A stretch of 64,000 bases of DNA from Impatiens glandulifera (GCF_907164915.1 NC_061869.1:9721721-9785720); one strand, 5' to 3'. Shown: positions 23,693 to 35,190, counted from the stretch's first letter. Notes: a model not told the origin generated them from the letters alone. Program-made: numbers and translations.

Positions 23693-24345
23693 TAATTTAA
23701 TATTATATAAGTTAAGTTTAGGTTTAGGAAACAAATCAAAGAGATATATCAAGATTTACGATAATCACATCAATGAAATGTAATTTAAGAGAGTATTATT
23801 TTATAAATTAAGATCATGTGCAAATGCAATCTTTTTATACTAAAGACATAAAAACAATGCATTATTTTGAATAATTAAGATTAAAGAGTACCATTAGAGA
23901 TATATCCAAATTAAAGGTAACCCACATCAATGAAATGTAATTTAAGAGAGTAAATTACATTTAAGATCAAGTACAAAACTAAATGAATTTACAAAATTAC
24001 ATTGATAAACATATTTATAAAGTGTAAAATAGCATGCATTAGAAGATAATAAATTGATTATACCCTAGATCCAAGTATTAGGAGATGTTCAATTAATATA
24101 TAAATCTAACAAGGTAAGTGAATGTTTTATACCTAATCTATTCTTGTTTAACACCATTTAAGAAGATATCAACATTCCATTAGATAAAAGTAATGAAAAT
24201 AGATAGCTAACTTTCTATGCATGCTTACTTGACAGGATTTATATAAGATTGGAAATTGTGAAACTACACAGGTTTGTTTCATTCTTCGTGTCTGGAAATT
24301 TTTGGAATTTATAAAGACAAATTATGGAAGTTATAAAGAGAAATA
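23693..24345 (-). pseudogene. Relic of a J-protein gene leader without its coding exon, copy 1
   Basis: Pieces match the real leader in order on the minus strand: the promoter with its AATTTATAAA (about 24308), GCATGCTTAC, AAACTACACA, the exon 2 / intron 2 area (AAGATCAAGTACAAAACTAAA), the repeat CACATCAATGAAATGTAATT, and TTTGATTTGTTTCC, which corresponds to the pyrimidine tract before the intron 2 acceptor. GC-rich exon 1 and all J-domain coding sequence are gone. A twin relic is at 54480-55100. Confidence 0.65.
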
Positions 24346-24384
24346 TATTTTTATAAATAAATTAAGAATATGTAAAATAATATA

Positions 24385-24422
<38 letters not shown>

Positions 24423-24972
24423 CTAAATAAAAACCATTTATAAAAAACAAATATGGTGGACACTTAATCAGAACTTATTTAATAGAAGGGGAAGAGAAAG
24501 AATGAAGAATTTGAATGTGAATGATTAAAAAAATTGAATTATAATTCACTTATTTTATAAAATTTCAAATATTAACCAAATACTAATCATAATTTTATAT
24601 AAATTTAGATTACAAATTTGACATTTATGCCTTGTTTGATTGTGGGTTATTTATTGAATTTTTTAAGGGATTTGTACCTAAAACTCAATCAACAATTCAT
24701 CCGTTTAATTATATTTTTATCAATTAAAATACTAAAATTATTCTTTATTTAATTATTTAAAATTATTTTTGTATTGAAATAATAAAAAAACTGATCTTTT
24801 AGAAAATAGAATCAAACAATTTTTTTTAAGAAAAAAAACCCATAACCAAAATCCAACGATCAAACTAGTTCTTAACAAAACAACAAAAACAGAAAATCGA
24901 ATTGAATCCTCAACAACAAAAACAACAAACAAACAAAACAAAGAAAGAAATGTTTCAAACCTAAAAGTTTAT
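24346..24972. other. AT-rich DNA and 3' flank of J-protein gene copy 2
   Basis: Contains a (TA)n run (about 24390-24419). From about 24600 the sequence matches 41830-42202 almost exactly, including GCCTTGTTTGATTGTGGGTT. The final 200 bases are the 3' flank common to all four genes. Confidence 0.55.
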
Positions 24973-25872
24973 TCATTCAGCCTCTTCTTCTCCCTTTCTT
25001 CTTTTGGGATTTGGCAAAGTAAATTCCTCCTCATTAACCTCATGTTCATCATCTTTATGAATGATAACTGCTGCTGCAGCTTCATCAGATGTTGCAACAA
25101 TATCAGCAGCAGCTGGTTCAGAAGAAGATGGCGGATTCCATTGAAATTTGGAATCACCTTGAACAACAATAGGAGTGAATTCTTGATATTGATGACCAGA
25201 ATGTTCATTCTTGATGCCCACCGCTTCCGAAGGATCAAGAGGCTCTGCAGTTTCAATTGCGAGAAAAAGTTGTCTACAATTACTGCATCGAATGTTACGG
25301 TTGACATAGATTCTAAAATATTCAATCTTTTTCTTGCAATGGTCGCATACAGTCCAAAACGTAGGAGTAAAGTCGGACCCTCCTGCTCTGCGTTGATTAG
25401 CAATCGTGACTTTGACATCAGAGAATCCATTATCAGGTCCATTTGATGGTACCAGAACCTCTTGTTGTTGATTTGTTCCCCTCCTCTTACGATCATAAGA
25501 TTCACGACTTTTTTCATCAGATAAGATCTTCCAGGATTCACGAATGTAACCGAAAGCATGATTAGCCTCGACCCTCTTGTTCTTATCTGGATGAAGTATT
25601 AGAACCATATTCTTATATTTCTTCTTAATCGTGTCATGGTCTGCTCTTGGATCAACACCCAGTATTCCATACCAATCCGTTTCCCCGTTTACTTTTCTTT
25701 CGGCACAAAGATAAACATCCAGAATCGAAATCAAACTCTGAACCCCGTCCAGATCCGGGAAAAGAGAATTTGCTTTCTTAGCAAATCTCCTCGCACCCGT
25801 CAAGTCACTTTCTGAAAACATTCTTTCTGCGATTTCCTTAGCTCTATGAGCTTCGTCCTTATTGCAATCCAT
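24973..25872 (-). CDS. J-domain protein, copy 2, 299 residues
   Basis: Same protein as copy 1 with J domain, HPD motif, CxxC...CxxC module, acidic tail and PKRRK. It has A217, four instead of five alanines in the 265-269 run, and a GEEEAE end. Its predicted protein is identical to copy 3, and the 3' flank of the two genes is also nearly identical, so these two shared sequence most recently over the coding half. The start is ATG 25872, 11 nt after the probable intron 2 acceptor. The frame is intact. Confidence 0.9.
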   Translation of the reverse strand: MDCNKDEAHRAKEIAERMFSESDLTGARRFAKKANSLFPDLDGVQSLISILDVYLCAERKVNGETDWYGILGVDPRADHDTIKKKYKNMVLILHPDKNKRVEANHAFGYIRESWKILSDEKSRESYDRKRRGTNQQQEVLVPSNGPDNGFSDVKVTIANQRRAGGSDFTPTFWTVCDHCKKKIEYFRIYVNRNIRCSNCRQLFLAIETAEPLDPSEAVGIKNEHSGHQYQEFTPIVVQGDSKFQWNPPSSSEPAAADIVATSDEAAAAVIIHKDDEHEVNEEEFTLPNPKRRKGEEEAE

Positions 25873-26530
25873 TATGAAAATCTCTATGTTCATAAAAGGG
25901 AACAAATCAAAACAGTACCCAACTAACTACCCATCAGTATGAAGATTATAAGTAATTAATCACATCAATGAAATGTATTTTATTATAAAGTAGGCGATCA
26001 AAACAGTTTTAAGGGTAATCTTTCTATACCAAAGAAATAAGTAAGAACAATGCATTCATTTCGAATAGTTAAGATTAAAGAGTACTACTCATTACCCATT
26101 AGAGATATATGAAGATTAAAGATAACCCACATCAATGAAATGAAATGTAATTTAAGAGAGTAATTAAAGTACCTTTTTAAGATCAAATGCAAAACCAAAT
26201 GAATCTTCTGCAGGAAAGGAAAGGAAAGGAAAAGACATTGATTAGTTTCCTATGCAATGCATGCTTACAGGGACAGAACTAATTATATCAGATTAGGGAA
26301 AACATGATTAATGAAAGAAACTACACATTCCTAATTCAAAATCGAACGATATGGATAAGTTTAAGTTAATTACCTTCTAAACTTGATTGCAGAGTTCTCC
26401 GGCGGTGGAGAGATGGAACGCCGGCGGTAGAGCGGTGGCGGTGGCGGTGGCGGTGGAGGAGGAAGAGGAAGAGGGTTAAAAGATACTACTTATGACAGCC
26501 GAGAGTTAAAGAAGGGTTTGTTTCATTTTC
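25873..26530 (-). other. Leader of J-protein gene copy 2 with two probable introns
   Basis: Same GT-AG borders as copy 1: intron 1 26373-26208, exon 2 26207-26173, intron 2 26172-25884. Exon 1 differs from the other three copies: GATTGCAGAG replaces GATTGTTGCAGAT on the plus strand, and the GGTGGC run is longer (about 26430-26455). This half is therefore the odd one out, although the coding half equals copy 3. Confidence 0.6.
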
Positions 26531-26548
26531 ATGTCTGGAAATTGTTCG

Positions 26549-26558
26549 AATTTATAAA
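26549..26558 (-). promoter_or_regulatory. TATA-like box of J-protein gene copy 2
   Basis: TTTATAAATT on the minus strand, in the same position relative to exon 1 as in copy 1. Confidence 0.5.
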
Positions 26559-26599
26559 GACAAAAACTTCTCTTTTTTTTTTTTTTTTTTTTAATTTTA

Positions 26600-27339
26600 T
26601 TATTTTAAAAAAGATACTACTGACAAATATATTATTTCGATAATAAATAAATAAAAAAAAATTATATGTAAATGATATATTTCAAATTAATGTCACTTGA
26701 ACTTAGGGTACTGTTTGGAAGATACAGTTTATTCAGACAAAAAGGTTTTACCAATCTAATATTTGAATATCCATTTAACCTAGGTTAGGCGGGAATTAAT
26801 AGTATACTAACATTGAGAATTATAGATAAATTTAATTATATATAAATGAGTTATTTAGAATTAGTTTATTTTAAATTGATGTCTTTTTTTTAATTTAAGA
26901 TACTTATTAAACATCTATTTTGAATAATATATAAAATATAAATAAATAGAATTATATTTAAATAACATTTCAACCTATGTGCCCATAGAACATTGAAAAT
27001 TATAAATATATAAATAAATTATATATTTAAGATTAACTATTTTAAATTAACATCGTCTTATTTTAAGGTATTAGAAACACTCGATTTTATACTTGTAGAC
27101 AATATTATTATTTTGATATAGTAAATACAAATAAAAAAAATTATACATAAATGATATATTTAAGATTGACTATTTCAAAATTGAATGTTATTTTAATTTA
27201 AAGTATTTTTGAATTTAGGACATTTTTTTTTCTAAACACTCAGTTTATATTGACAAAATGTCCGATAATATTATTATTTCCATATCATTTTAATCTAGTA
27301 ATACAAATAAATAAAATTATATATAAATTAAATATTTAA
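26600..27339. repeat. sat1 tandem repeat, unit 2, left part
   Basis: Continues the standard unit order after the gene promoter. It is cut by the retrotransposon at the GATTG within AAATATTTAAGATTG and resumes at 30804. Confidence 0.7.
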
Positions 27340-27344
27340 GATTG
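27340..27344. repeat. Target site duplication GATTG, left
   Basis: Five bases repeated at 30799-30803. The uninterrupted sat1 sequence TTAAGATTGACTATTTC is present in other units, confirming the empty site. Confidence 0.92.
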
Positions 27345-27685
27345 TGATGCAGCGTGCGTGGCTAGGATGAACCTTTATCAAGATTCGTTGATTCTTACGA
27401 ATACCGAAAGTTGATAGATATTGAGGAAACCTCGTTTTCTGATTAATAATCTTCCCTAACAAAGTGTTTTAAGATCCTTTAAATACTCAAACCCTAGCTT
27501 GCAAAAGAAATAAACAACTTTTAATAAATTGCAAAAAACACCCGAAACTAATAAAAAATGCGATTTTGAGCCCCTAAACGTTTCCGCCCGAAAAACACTA
27601 GGCAATCGTCGAAATCTGACACTTGCGAGATATTTTCGGATGCTGCAACTTTCGCATAAACGTCTCTTCGACTCGCACCGCATCA
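27345..27685 (-). repeat. 3' LTR, 341 bp
   Basis: On the minus strand it starts TGATGCGGTGCG and ends CGCTGCATCA, so the ends are TGATGC...GCATCA. It differs from the 5' LTR by one A in a homopolymer. A weak TATA-like TATTTAAAGG (minus strand) lies at 27476-27485. Confidence 0.93.
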
Positions 27686-28863
27686 TTCCCCCCAGGGTAG
27701 AAAAGATTCGTCCTCGAATCTGGAACCGCATCATCCTCATCAGAAGAAGACTCACCCACAAAAGGAACAAGATGCTTCACATTGAACACATCAGAGGTAC
27801 GCACATGGCTGGGAAGGCGTAAACGATAAGCATTGGGGTTGATCTTCTCCACAATCTCAACAGGACCAATCTTCTTAGCAGCAAGCTTGCTATATTCATG
27901 AGCTGGAAAACGATCCTTAGTCAGAATAGCCCACACAAAGTCACCAACTTCAAAATCAACAGCACGCCTTCTCGAATCAGCCTTCTCCTTGTACTTGGCA
28001 GTAGCAGCAACCAAGCGGTCATGAGTGGTCTGATGAACCTGAGCCAACTGACCAACAAAATCTGCAGCAGTGGAATGAGGACGCACCTTGCTGGGCAGCG
28101 CTAACAAATCAAGAGGAGCACGCGGAGACAGCCCGTAAATCACATGGAAAGGACTGAAACCAGTGGAGCGATTAACAGCATGATTGTGAGCAAACTTCCC
28201 AATGAAAGGGCGAAGAGCCTGGTTCATCACACGCATAAAGGTGCTAGGAGCATTCGACAGACCAAACGGCATAACCAGCCACTCATATAAGCCCTCACGA
28301 GTCTTAAAGGCAGTCTTCCACTCATCACCCATGCGAATACGAATCTGATGGTATCCACTCTTGAGATCCAGTTTGCTAAACACAGAAGCACCACCCAACT
28401 GATCCAACAAGTCATCCAACCGGGGAATAGGAAACCGATAACGCACTGTAATCTTGTTGATAGCACGACTATCAATGCACATACGCCAAGACCCATCCTT
28501 TTTTGGGGTAAGAAGGGCCGGGACAGCACAGGGACTAAGGCTCTCTCGAATGTGTCCCTTAGCCAGCAAGTCCTCCACCTGTCTACGCAACTCTTCATGT
28601 TCTTTGGGACTCATGCGGTAATGAGGACGGTTGGGTAGGGCAGCACCTGGAACCAAGTCAATGTGATGTTGGATATCACGCAAAGGAGGCAAGGCACAAG
28701 GCAGATTCTCAGGAAAAACATCTGCAAACTCCTGTAACAGCGGCTGCACTGGAATAGGCACCTCAGAACTAGCACCACAGGTAATCAGCGAACAAAATAG
28801 AGCAAACACCATGCCCGATTCGACCATGGCGGTCTGAAAAGGACCCCGAGACAACAAGGTGGT
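27598..28863 (-). pseudogene. Shortened Pol: RT N-terminal half fused to integrase C-terminus
   Basis: Counting from the first Met in this frame (28857), residues about 40-222 are the first part of reverse transcriptase, with [47 protein letters not shown] and [14 protein letters not shown]. At residue 222/223 (about 28191) the frame passes directly into [19 protein letters not shown], the segment just after the integrase catalytic core, followed by the integrase C-terminal domain ([15 protein letters not shown] ... [20 protein letters not shown]). The missing middle holds YxDD, RNase H, the zinc-binding HHCC and the DDE core. The frame runs about 29 codons into the 3' LTR. It is out of frame with Gag by one base at a G run (plus strand 28865-28870). 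Confidence 0.85.
27686..27697 (-). promoter_or_regulatory. Polypurine tract
   Basis: The minus strand reads CCTGGGGGGAA directly before the 3' LTR, the expected place and composition for the plus-strand primer. The tract is also translated as part of the end of Pol (PGGND). Confidence 0.8.
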
Positions 28864-30425
28864 AGGGGGGACGCATGATGAGTGGGGGCAGCACCCTTCT
28901 TGGGCTGATTTGGCATCAACACAATCTTGGTACCATTAAATAAGAACGTGTAGGTATTAGCACGCCCATCATGTATAACAGAATGATCAAACTGCCAAGG
29001 GCGACCAAGTAAAAGGTGACAAGCATCCATAGGAACCACATCACAATATACAGCATCACGATAATGGGAACCAATGGAAAAATTAACAAGTACGCGCTTG
29101 GAAACTGTAACATCCGTACCTTGACTCAGCCAGGACAGGCGATAAGGCTTGGGGTGAGGTTCAGTGGACAGACCCAGCTTCGAAACTGCAACCTCAGAAA
29201 TCACATTCTCACAACTCCCAGCATCAATGATGAAGGTGCAAACTTTGCCACCGATGGTACAAGTGGAATGGAACAGATTATTGCGTAACCACTCGTTGTC
29301 AGGAGCACGAGGGGTTAAACATGATCGACGAATCACCAAAAGGGGGCCAACATCACCAGAAACATACTCCTCCGCTGCCTCATCATCATAAACATCATAC
29401 ACTGGGGCTGAATCTGAAGGAAGAGCAGAGTCAGGATCATCCACCTCAGTAAAAAGACCACGATTGGTGGACTTTGGGTTGCGACACTCTGCTTGGCGAT
29501 GGCCAACTTCACCACAATTGAAACAACGCAAGCCACCGGGACGTCCCTGCGGGGGGGCTGTAGTGCTGCGAGGGGGGGCTGGGGTGGGATGGGCCGGCTG
29601 GGAAGAAGAACCAATGCCACTAGTGGGGACAACCTGTTTTCCAAAGCTACCCGAACCGCGCCTGGCTAGCTGTTTCTCAGCCTGTGAAGCACGCTGATGT
29701 GCCTCAGAAACAGTCAAGGGATCAAACATATTCAAAATATCCTGCAACTGGAGGCGAAGGCCACCAATATAGCGAGAAACCAACTGGAGAGGGGACTCAG
29801 ACAGGTCAACACGAGCCACAAAGGTGTAAAACTCAGTGGAATAGTCATCCACGGAACGAGAACCCTGACGAAGATTCTGGAACCGCTGGTACAGGTTACG
29901 TTCGTAATTATATGGTAGAAATGCAGCCCTAATATGCTTCCTGAATTTGTCCCAATTCGTGAGCTTTGCCTTACCATGACGAACACGTGTCTGTTTCAAC
30001 TGCTGCCACCATGCTTGTGCACGACCATGTAAGCGGATCGTAACAAGGGGTACACGACGATCTGCAGGAACTTCCTTGAAATCCAGAATCTCTTCAACCT
30101 GAGAAAGCCAATCAGTAAACTCTTCCGGTGATAGACTACCATCGAACTTAGGGATGTCCACCCTGAAAGCCTGCTCCCAGCGATGATTGGGGCGTTCAGG
30201 GGATCGATTCCGAAGACCACCAAAGGGGTTTTCATCTGTCATCGTAACATCATCTTCAGGGTGGTGCATGTGCATAGATGCATCCATCCGTTGCGTCAAC
30301 CATTCAACCTGCCGCCTCAAATCGTCGTTATCACGGCGAAACTCAGCGTTTTCACGTCGCAACTCAGCAAGGTCACCATCATCAGCACCAGGGGTAGGGT
30401 TGCGCGGCTGTCTTCGGGGCGGCAT
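28785..30425 (-). CDS. Gag and retropepsin part of the Ty3/Gypsy element, 546 residues
   Basis: Starts [13 protein letters not shown] 20 nt downstream of the primer site. Residues about 15-50 form a charged coiled coil, about 90-240 the retrotransposon capsid domain ([20 protein letters not shown] onward), 301-314 a CCHC zinc knuckle ([14 protein letters not shown]), and about 395-490 a retropepsin-like domain. The retropepsin catalytic triad reads D401-A-G, where D-S/T-G is usual, so activity is doubtful. The last 25 or so residues come from the wrong frame after a one-base shift near 28865-28870. The Gag part looks intact and could serve particle assembly in trans. Confidence 0.88.
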   Translation of the reverse strand: MPPRRQPRNPTPGADDGDLAELRRENAEFRRDNDDLRRQVEWLTQRMDASMHMHHPEDDVTMTDENPFGGLRNRSPERPNHRWEQAFRVDIPKFDGSLSPEEFTDWLSQVEEILDFKEVPADRRVPLVTIRLHGRAQAWWQQLKQTRVRHGKAKLTNWDKFRKHIRAAFLPYNYERNLYQRFQNLRQGSRSVDDYSTEFYTFVARVDLSESPLQLVSRYIGGLRLQLQDILNMFDPLTVSEAHQRASQAEKQLARRGSGSFGKQVVPTSGIGSSSQPAHPTPAPPRSTTAPPQGRPGGLRCFNCGEVGHRQAECRNPKSTNRGLFTEVDDPDSALPSDSAPVYDVYDDEAAEEYVSGDVGPLLVIRRSCLTPRAPDNEWLRNNLFHSTCTIGGKVCTFIIDAGSCENVISEVAVSKLGLSTEPHPKPYRLSWLSQGTDVTVSKRVLVNFSIGSHYRDAVYCDVVPMDACHLLLGRPWQFDHSVIHDGRANTYTFLFNGTKIVLMPNQPKKGAAPTHHASPLPPCCLGVLFRPPWSNRAWCLLYFVR

Positions 30426-30445
30426 ACCTCAGGGTCGACTGGAAA

Positions 30446-30454
30446 CTGATACCA
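30446..30454 (-). promoter_or_regulatory. Primer-binding site for tRNA-Met (initiator)
   Basis: The minus strand reads TGGTATCAG two bases after the 5' LTR, matching the start of the usual plant retrotransposon site complementary to the initiator tRNA-Met 3' end. The match stops after nine bases. Confidence 0.8.
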
Positions 30455-30456
30455 AC

Positions 30457-30798
30457 TGATGCAGCGTGCGTGGCTAGGATGAACCTTTATCAAGATTCGT
30501 TGATTCTTACGAATACCGAAAGTTGATAGATATTGAGGAAACCTCGTTTTCTGATTAATAATCTTCCCTAACAAAGTGTTTTAAGATCCTTTAAATACTC
30601 AAACCCTAGCTTGCAAAAGAAATAAACAACTTTTAATAAATTGCAAAAAAACACCCGAAACTAATAAAAAATGCGATTTTGAGCCCCTAAACGTTTCCGC
30701 CCGAAAAACACTAGGCAATCGTCGAAATCTGACACTTGCGAGATATTTTCGGATGCTGCAACTTTCGCATAAACGTCTCTTCGACTCGCACCGCATCA
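30457..30798 (-). repeat. 5' LTR, 342 bp
   Basis: Same sequence as 27345-27685 plus one A. The putative TATA-like box is at 30588-30597 on the minus strand. Near-identity of the LTRs shows a recent insertion. Confidence 0.93.
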
Positions 30799-30803
30799 GA
30801 TTG
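30799..30803. repeat. Target site duplication GATTG, right
   Basis: Pairs with 27340-27344; sat1 resumes directly with ACTATTTCAAAATTTAACG. Confidence 0.92.
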
Positions 30804-31460
30804 ACTATTTCAAAATTTAACGTCATCTGAATTTAAGGTATTTCTTTCTGAAACACGCATAATTTAAGGTATTTCTTTCTGAAACACGCAGTTTATACTG
30901 ACAAAAATGTCGGACAATATTATTATTTCGATATCATTTTAAAGTAGGCGCCGCAATAATATCTTTCTTGAGAAATACAAATAAATAAAATTATATAGAA
31001 ATGAGATATTTAAAATTGACTATTTTAATTAACTTCATCTTAACTTAGGTAATTCACGTTTATATCTGAAACACTCAGTTTATTCTGACAACAATTTTAT
31101 TAATTCGATATTATTTTAAATTATATCTATTGAAATATTATGAATTATAAATAAATAAATAATATATTTAAGATTAATTATTTCAAATTATTGACATCTT
31201 AATTTTAATTTAGATTATGCGAAACATATGTCTCAAATATTAATTCAAAATATTAATACATAAATGACAATTTAAAATTGACTATATCAAATTAATAATA
31301 ATATAATAAAATAATTATTTCTAAATAAAAATCGATAAAAAAAAAAGTGTATAGAGAACTTTATCTATTGAAAATTATAGATAAATTAAAAAATCAAATT
31401 ATACACAAATAATATATTAAAATAAACTATTTCAAATAAGATATCTTCAGAGTTTAAATT
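30804..31460. repeat. sat1 tandem repeat, unit 2, right part
   Basis: Resumes the monomer cut by the retrotransposon. A local duplication of about 33 bp (AATTTAAGGTATTTCTTTCT followed by GAAACACGCA) is found twice at 30831-30890, in this unit only. Confidence 0.7.
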
Positions 31461-32220
31461 ATAAATAGATAAAATTATAAATAAATGAGTATTTTATATG
31501 GAAATAATGTTAGATGTTTGTTGAACAATAAAAGCCTGTATTTATTTATATATTGTATTGTTCAAGACTAATGAATAACATAAACGGGCCAATCAAATAA
31601 CATCTCACATTTGCACGGCCGTCTTAGGTCAAAATTATATATATATTTAAATAAACTTTTTAAAATATACATTATTAAAACAAAAATATTAGAGATTATA
31701 ATAATATACATTATTGTCTTATTAATATTGTAAATTATTTTAATTAAAATAACTTTTATTATAATAAAATAATTTTAAAGTTTCTTATAGTTGTATTTGT
31801 ATGGAACTTATTAATATATAATTCTAATATAAAGTACCCACAAACAAGTACAATCTACTTTATTACAAATCATTTGATGAGTAATATTAATTATATGAAA
31901 ATTTGTGTTTTTTAATTTATAAAATATGGCATTGTCTTAAGAAACCTAAATTATGAAATTGGATCTCATTTTGAATAACTTTTTATTTATTTATTTGAAT
32001 GTTTAAAAACTTTATTTTTTGTAAAAATATCTTATTTTAATTTACATTTTTTTTTAAATTCAAAACTCAATTACACTTCAATTTCATTGTTTGTAAATAT
32101 GTTTATTATATTATTTAACAAAAATAATTTAAACAGAGGTATTATATATATTTAATTTCTTATTACTCTTACATTTTTTTCCATAAAAATATTTTAATTT
32201 TATAACCATAAATGTTTTCT
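31461..32220. other. AT-rich spacer between sat1 and sat2, unit 2
   Basis: Matches 45141-45930 and 59351-60105 with small indels; the TGTCCCCTCACAGGTTCC string is deleted here. No gene. Confidence 0.6.
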
Positions 32221-34420
32221 ATTAACAATGAATAAAACAAAATAACTGACATCCACTTAAATTATTCATCACTACATCTACGGTTTAAAAAATTTGTGAA
32301 CCTACATAATTAATATTGACTAGCTGTCATCATTAACTCAAATCCCCATAAATTTTCCCTAGGTACATCAACGGTTGAGAAAATTGTTGAACATACATAA
32401 TTAATATCTACTTACACATTTTCTCTTTTACATAAATCATGTTACGATGCATTTACGATGCATCAATGGTTAAAAAACTGATCAACATACCTAATTATAT
32501 TGACATACACACTTACTTTTCGTCACTCTAATCTGCAAATTAAAGTAACTTAAATCCACATAAATCATTGCTCAGTACATCAACGTCTAAAAAAATTGTT
32601 GAACATATATAATTATTATCGACTTACACATTTTTTAACATTACATTTTTAAATTGAATAACTAAAATCACATACATCATCATTCAGTACATAAACAGCT
32701 CAAAAAATTGAAAAACATACATAGTTATATCTATTACACCTTTTTCTTCTACCATCATTTTAAAATTAAAATAAACTCAAATCCACATTAATCATGCATT
32801 TCTATATCAACTGTTTATATTATTTAACAAAATAGTTTAAATAGACGTACTATATTTAAATTCTTATTACTCTTACATTTTTTTCCATAAAATATTTATC
32901 GAATTTGAATACACTTATTCTTATTCTTGTTATTAACGATGAATAAAACAAAATAACTCGTATCCACATAAATTATTCCTCACTACATCAACGGCTCAGA
33001 AAATTGGTAAAGATACATAATTAATATGTACAACCTGTCATCTATAAATTAAAGTAGCTCGAATCCACATAAATTAACTCTCAGTACATCAACGGCTCAT
33101 AAAATGGTTGAATATATAACGTTTTCTCTTTTACCTGACATTTTTAAATTCAAATAAACTCAAATCCACATAAACCATCCTACAGTAACATCAACGGTTC
33201 AAAAAATTGGTCAATATATCGACTGACACATTTTCTCTTCCACCTGTCATTTGTAAATTAAAATAACTCAAATCCCCATAAATCATCCTTCAATTTATCA
33301 ACGACTAAAAAAATGGTTGAACATCTCTCAGTACATCAACGGCTCAAAAATGGTTGAACATATAAAGTTTTCTCTTTTACCTGACATTTTTAAATTCAAA
33401 TAAACTCAAATCCACATAAACCATCCTACAGTACATCAACGGTTCAAAAAATTGGTCAATATATCGACTGACACATTTTCTCTTCCATATGTCGTTTATA
33501 AATTAAAATAACTCAAATCCCCATAAATCATCCCTTAGCATATCAACGACTAAAAAAATGGTTGAACATCTCTCAGTACATCAACGGCTCAGAAAATGGT
33601 TGAACATCTCTCAGTACATCAACGGCTCAGAAAATGGTTGAACATTTAACGTTTTTTTTAAATTCAAATAAACTCAAATCCCCATAAACCATCCTACAGT
33701 ACATCAACGGTTCAAAAAATTGGTCAATATATCGACTGACACATTTTCTCTTCCACCTGTCGTTTATAAATTAAAATAACTCAAATTCCCATAAATCATC
33801 CCTTAGACTATCAACGAATACAAAAATGGTTGAACATCTCTCAGTACATAAACGGCTCAGAAAATGGTTGAACATATAACTTTTCTCTTTTACCTGACAT
33901 TTTTAAATTCAAATAAACTCAAATCGACATAAACCATCCTACAGTACATCAACGGTTCAAAAAATTGGTCAATATATCGACTGACACATTTTCTCTTTCA
34001 CCTGTCATTTGTAAATTAAAATAACTCAAATCCCCCGTAAATCATCCCTCAGTATATCAACGACTAAAAATAAACATACATAATTAATATTGACTTACAC
34101 GTTTTTTTACATCAACTAATACATCATCAACTATTATAATAAACTCAAATCCACATAATCATCTTTCAATACATCAACTAATACATCAACTGCCAAAAAT
34201 TTTTTGATAAACATACCTAATTATATCTAGTTCCATGTTTTCTCTTCTATCATTTTCTAAATTAAAGTAAATTCAAATTCACTTTAATTATTCCTCCTAG
34301 TCCCTACATAGTCAACCGTTCAGAACATTTGTGAACATGCAACCAAAAAATATATACTTGTCATCTTCACTACATCGAAAATTGGTAAAAATGCAGAATC
34401 AATATATTTGTAATTTTTAA
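32221..34420. repeat. sat2 tandem array, unit 2
   Basis: The longest and most regular array. The AAATTAAAATAACTCAAAT landmark recurs near 33254, 33500, 33768 and 34013, giving steps of about 246, 268 and 245 bp. The longer step carries one extra 37-bp block with ATCTCTCAGTACATCAACGG. Confidence 0.88.
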
Positions 34421-35190
34421 ATTTCTTCTGACATGCGTAAGAACTTTAAATGCTTTTATCTGACGTATCAGTAAAGAGGAGATTAGTGAGATAATTTTTT
34501 TTTTTAATTTTTTTTATATAGCTAGGGTTTCAATATTGTGTAACTGTCCAAAGGGTAGGTCTAGGCTGGTGGCTCGAAATATAGCATGATTAGGGTTTCA
34601 AGTTTTTCACATGATAGGTGGCTATATAAACAAGTTTCAATACTCATTAATATATAAAAATCTAATTAGTCTTAACAAGAGAACCTACCTATCTTCCTGG
34701 TCAATACTTTTCTATTGTAACTCTTTTAACTATTTTAAAATGAGAAGGAATTAAAAATAAATATGAGTTCTAACTAATTCATTTTTATGAACAATTATGA
34801 TATTAATAAATATGATATAGACTATAAAATTAAAAATAATAACAATTATTATTATTATGGTAAACATCTAATTTCACACCAAAAGTTTTTAATCTAATTT
34901 TAGTTGATTCTTAATTTTGTTATTAAAATTTTAAGAGCAATAGCTACCATTTAATTATGAAAAAGTTTTGAAATAATTTATTTTATGCAAAATACTATGT
35001 AATAAATTTCTGAATTATTGCAACAATTTAATAAAACGTAACGATTGAAATTGAAATAAAAATTTATGATCAAAACAAAGTTATAATTACTTTTAAACTA
35101 ACACATACCTAGATCATAATTGACTTTAATTTTATCATAATGACCTAATTAATCAAATAAATATTACGATTTAATTATCGAAATAAATAA
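34421..35190. repeat. Tail of unit 2 with truncated sat3
   Basis: Same as 62000-62930 until about 35190, where AAATAAATAAAATATTTG leads into unrelated transposon sequence. The second sat3 repeat present in units 1, 3 and 4 is cut off. Confidence 0.6.

Larger units (their letters stand above)
27345..30798 (-). mobile_element. Ty3/Gypsy LTR retrotransposon, internally deleted, 3454 bp
   Basis: Two nearly identical LTRs, a 5-bp target duplication, a tRNA-Met-type primer site and a purine tract define a complete insertion read on the minus strand. It encodes Gag with a zinc knuckle and a retropepsin, then a shortened Pol in which the first half of reverse transcriptase is joined in frame to the integrase C-terminus. 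The RT active-site YxDD region, RNase H and the integrase catalytic core are missing, so it cannot move on its own. LTR length, primer type and RT sequence suggest a chromovirus near the CRM/Reina groups; the clade is inferred. Its base composition is far less AT-rich than its surroundings. Confidence 0.93.

Noticed and set aside
27456..30826. Many short plus- and minus-strand frames across the retrotransposon
   Set aside because: They are shadows of Gag and Pol or of the LTRs, favoured by the higher GC content of the element.
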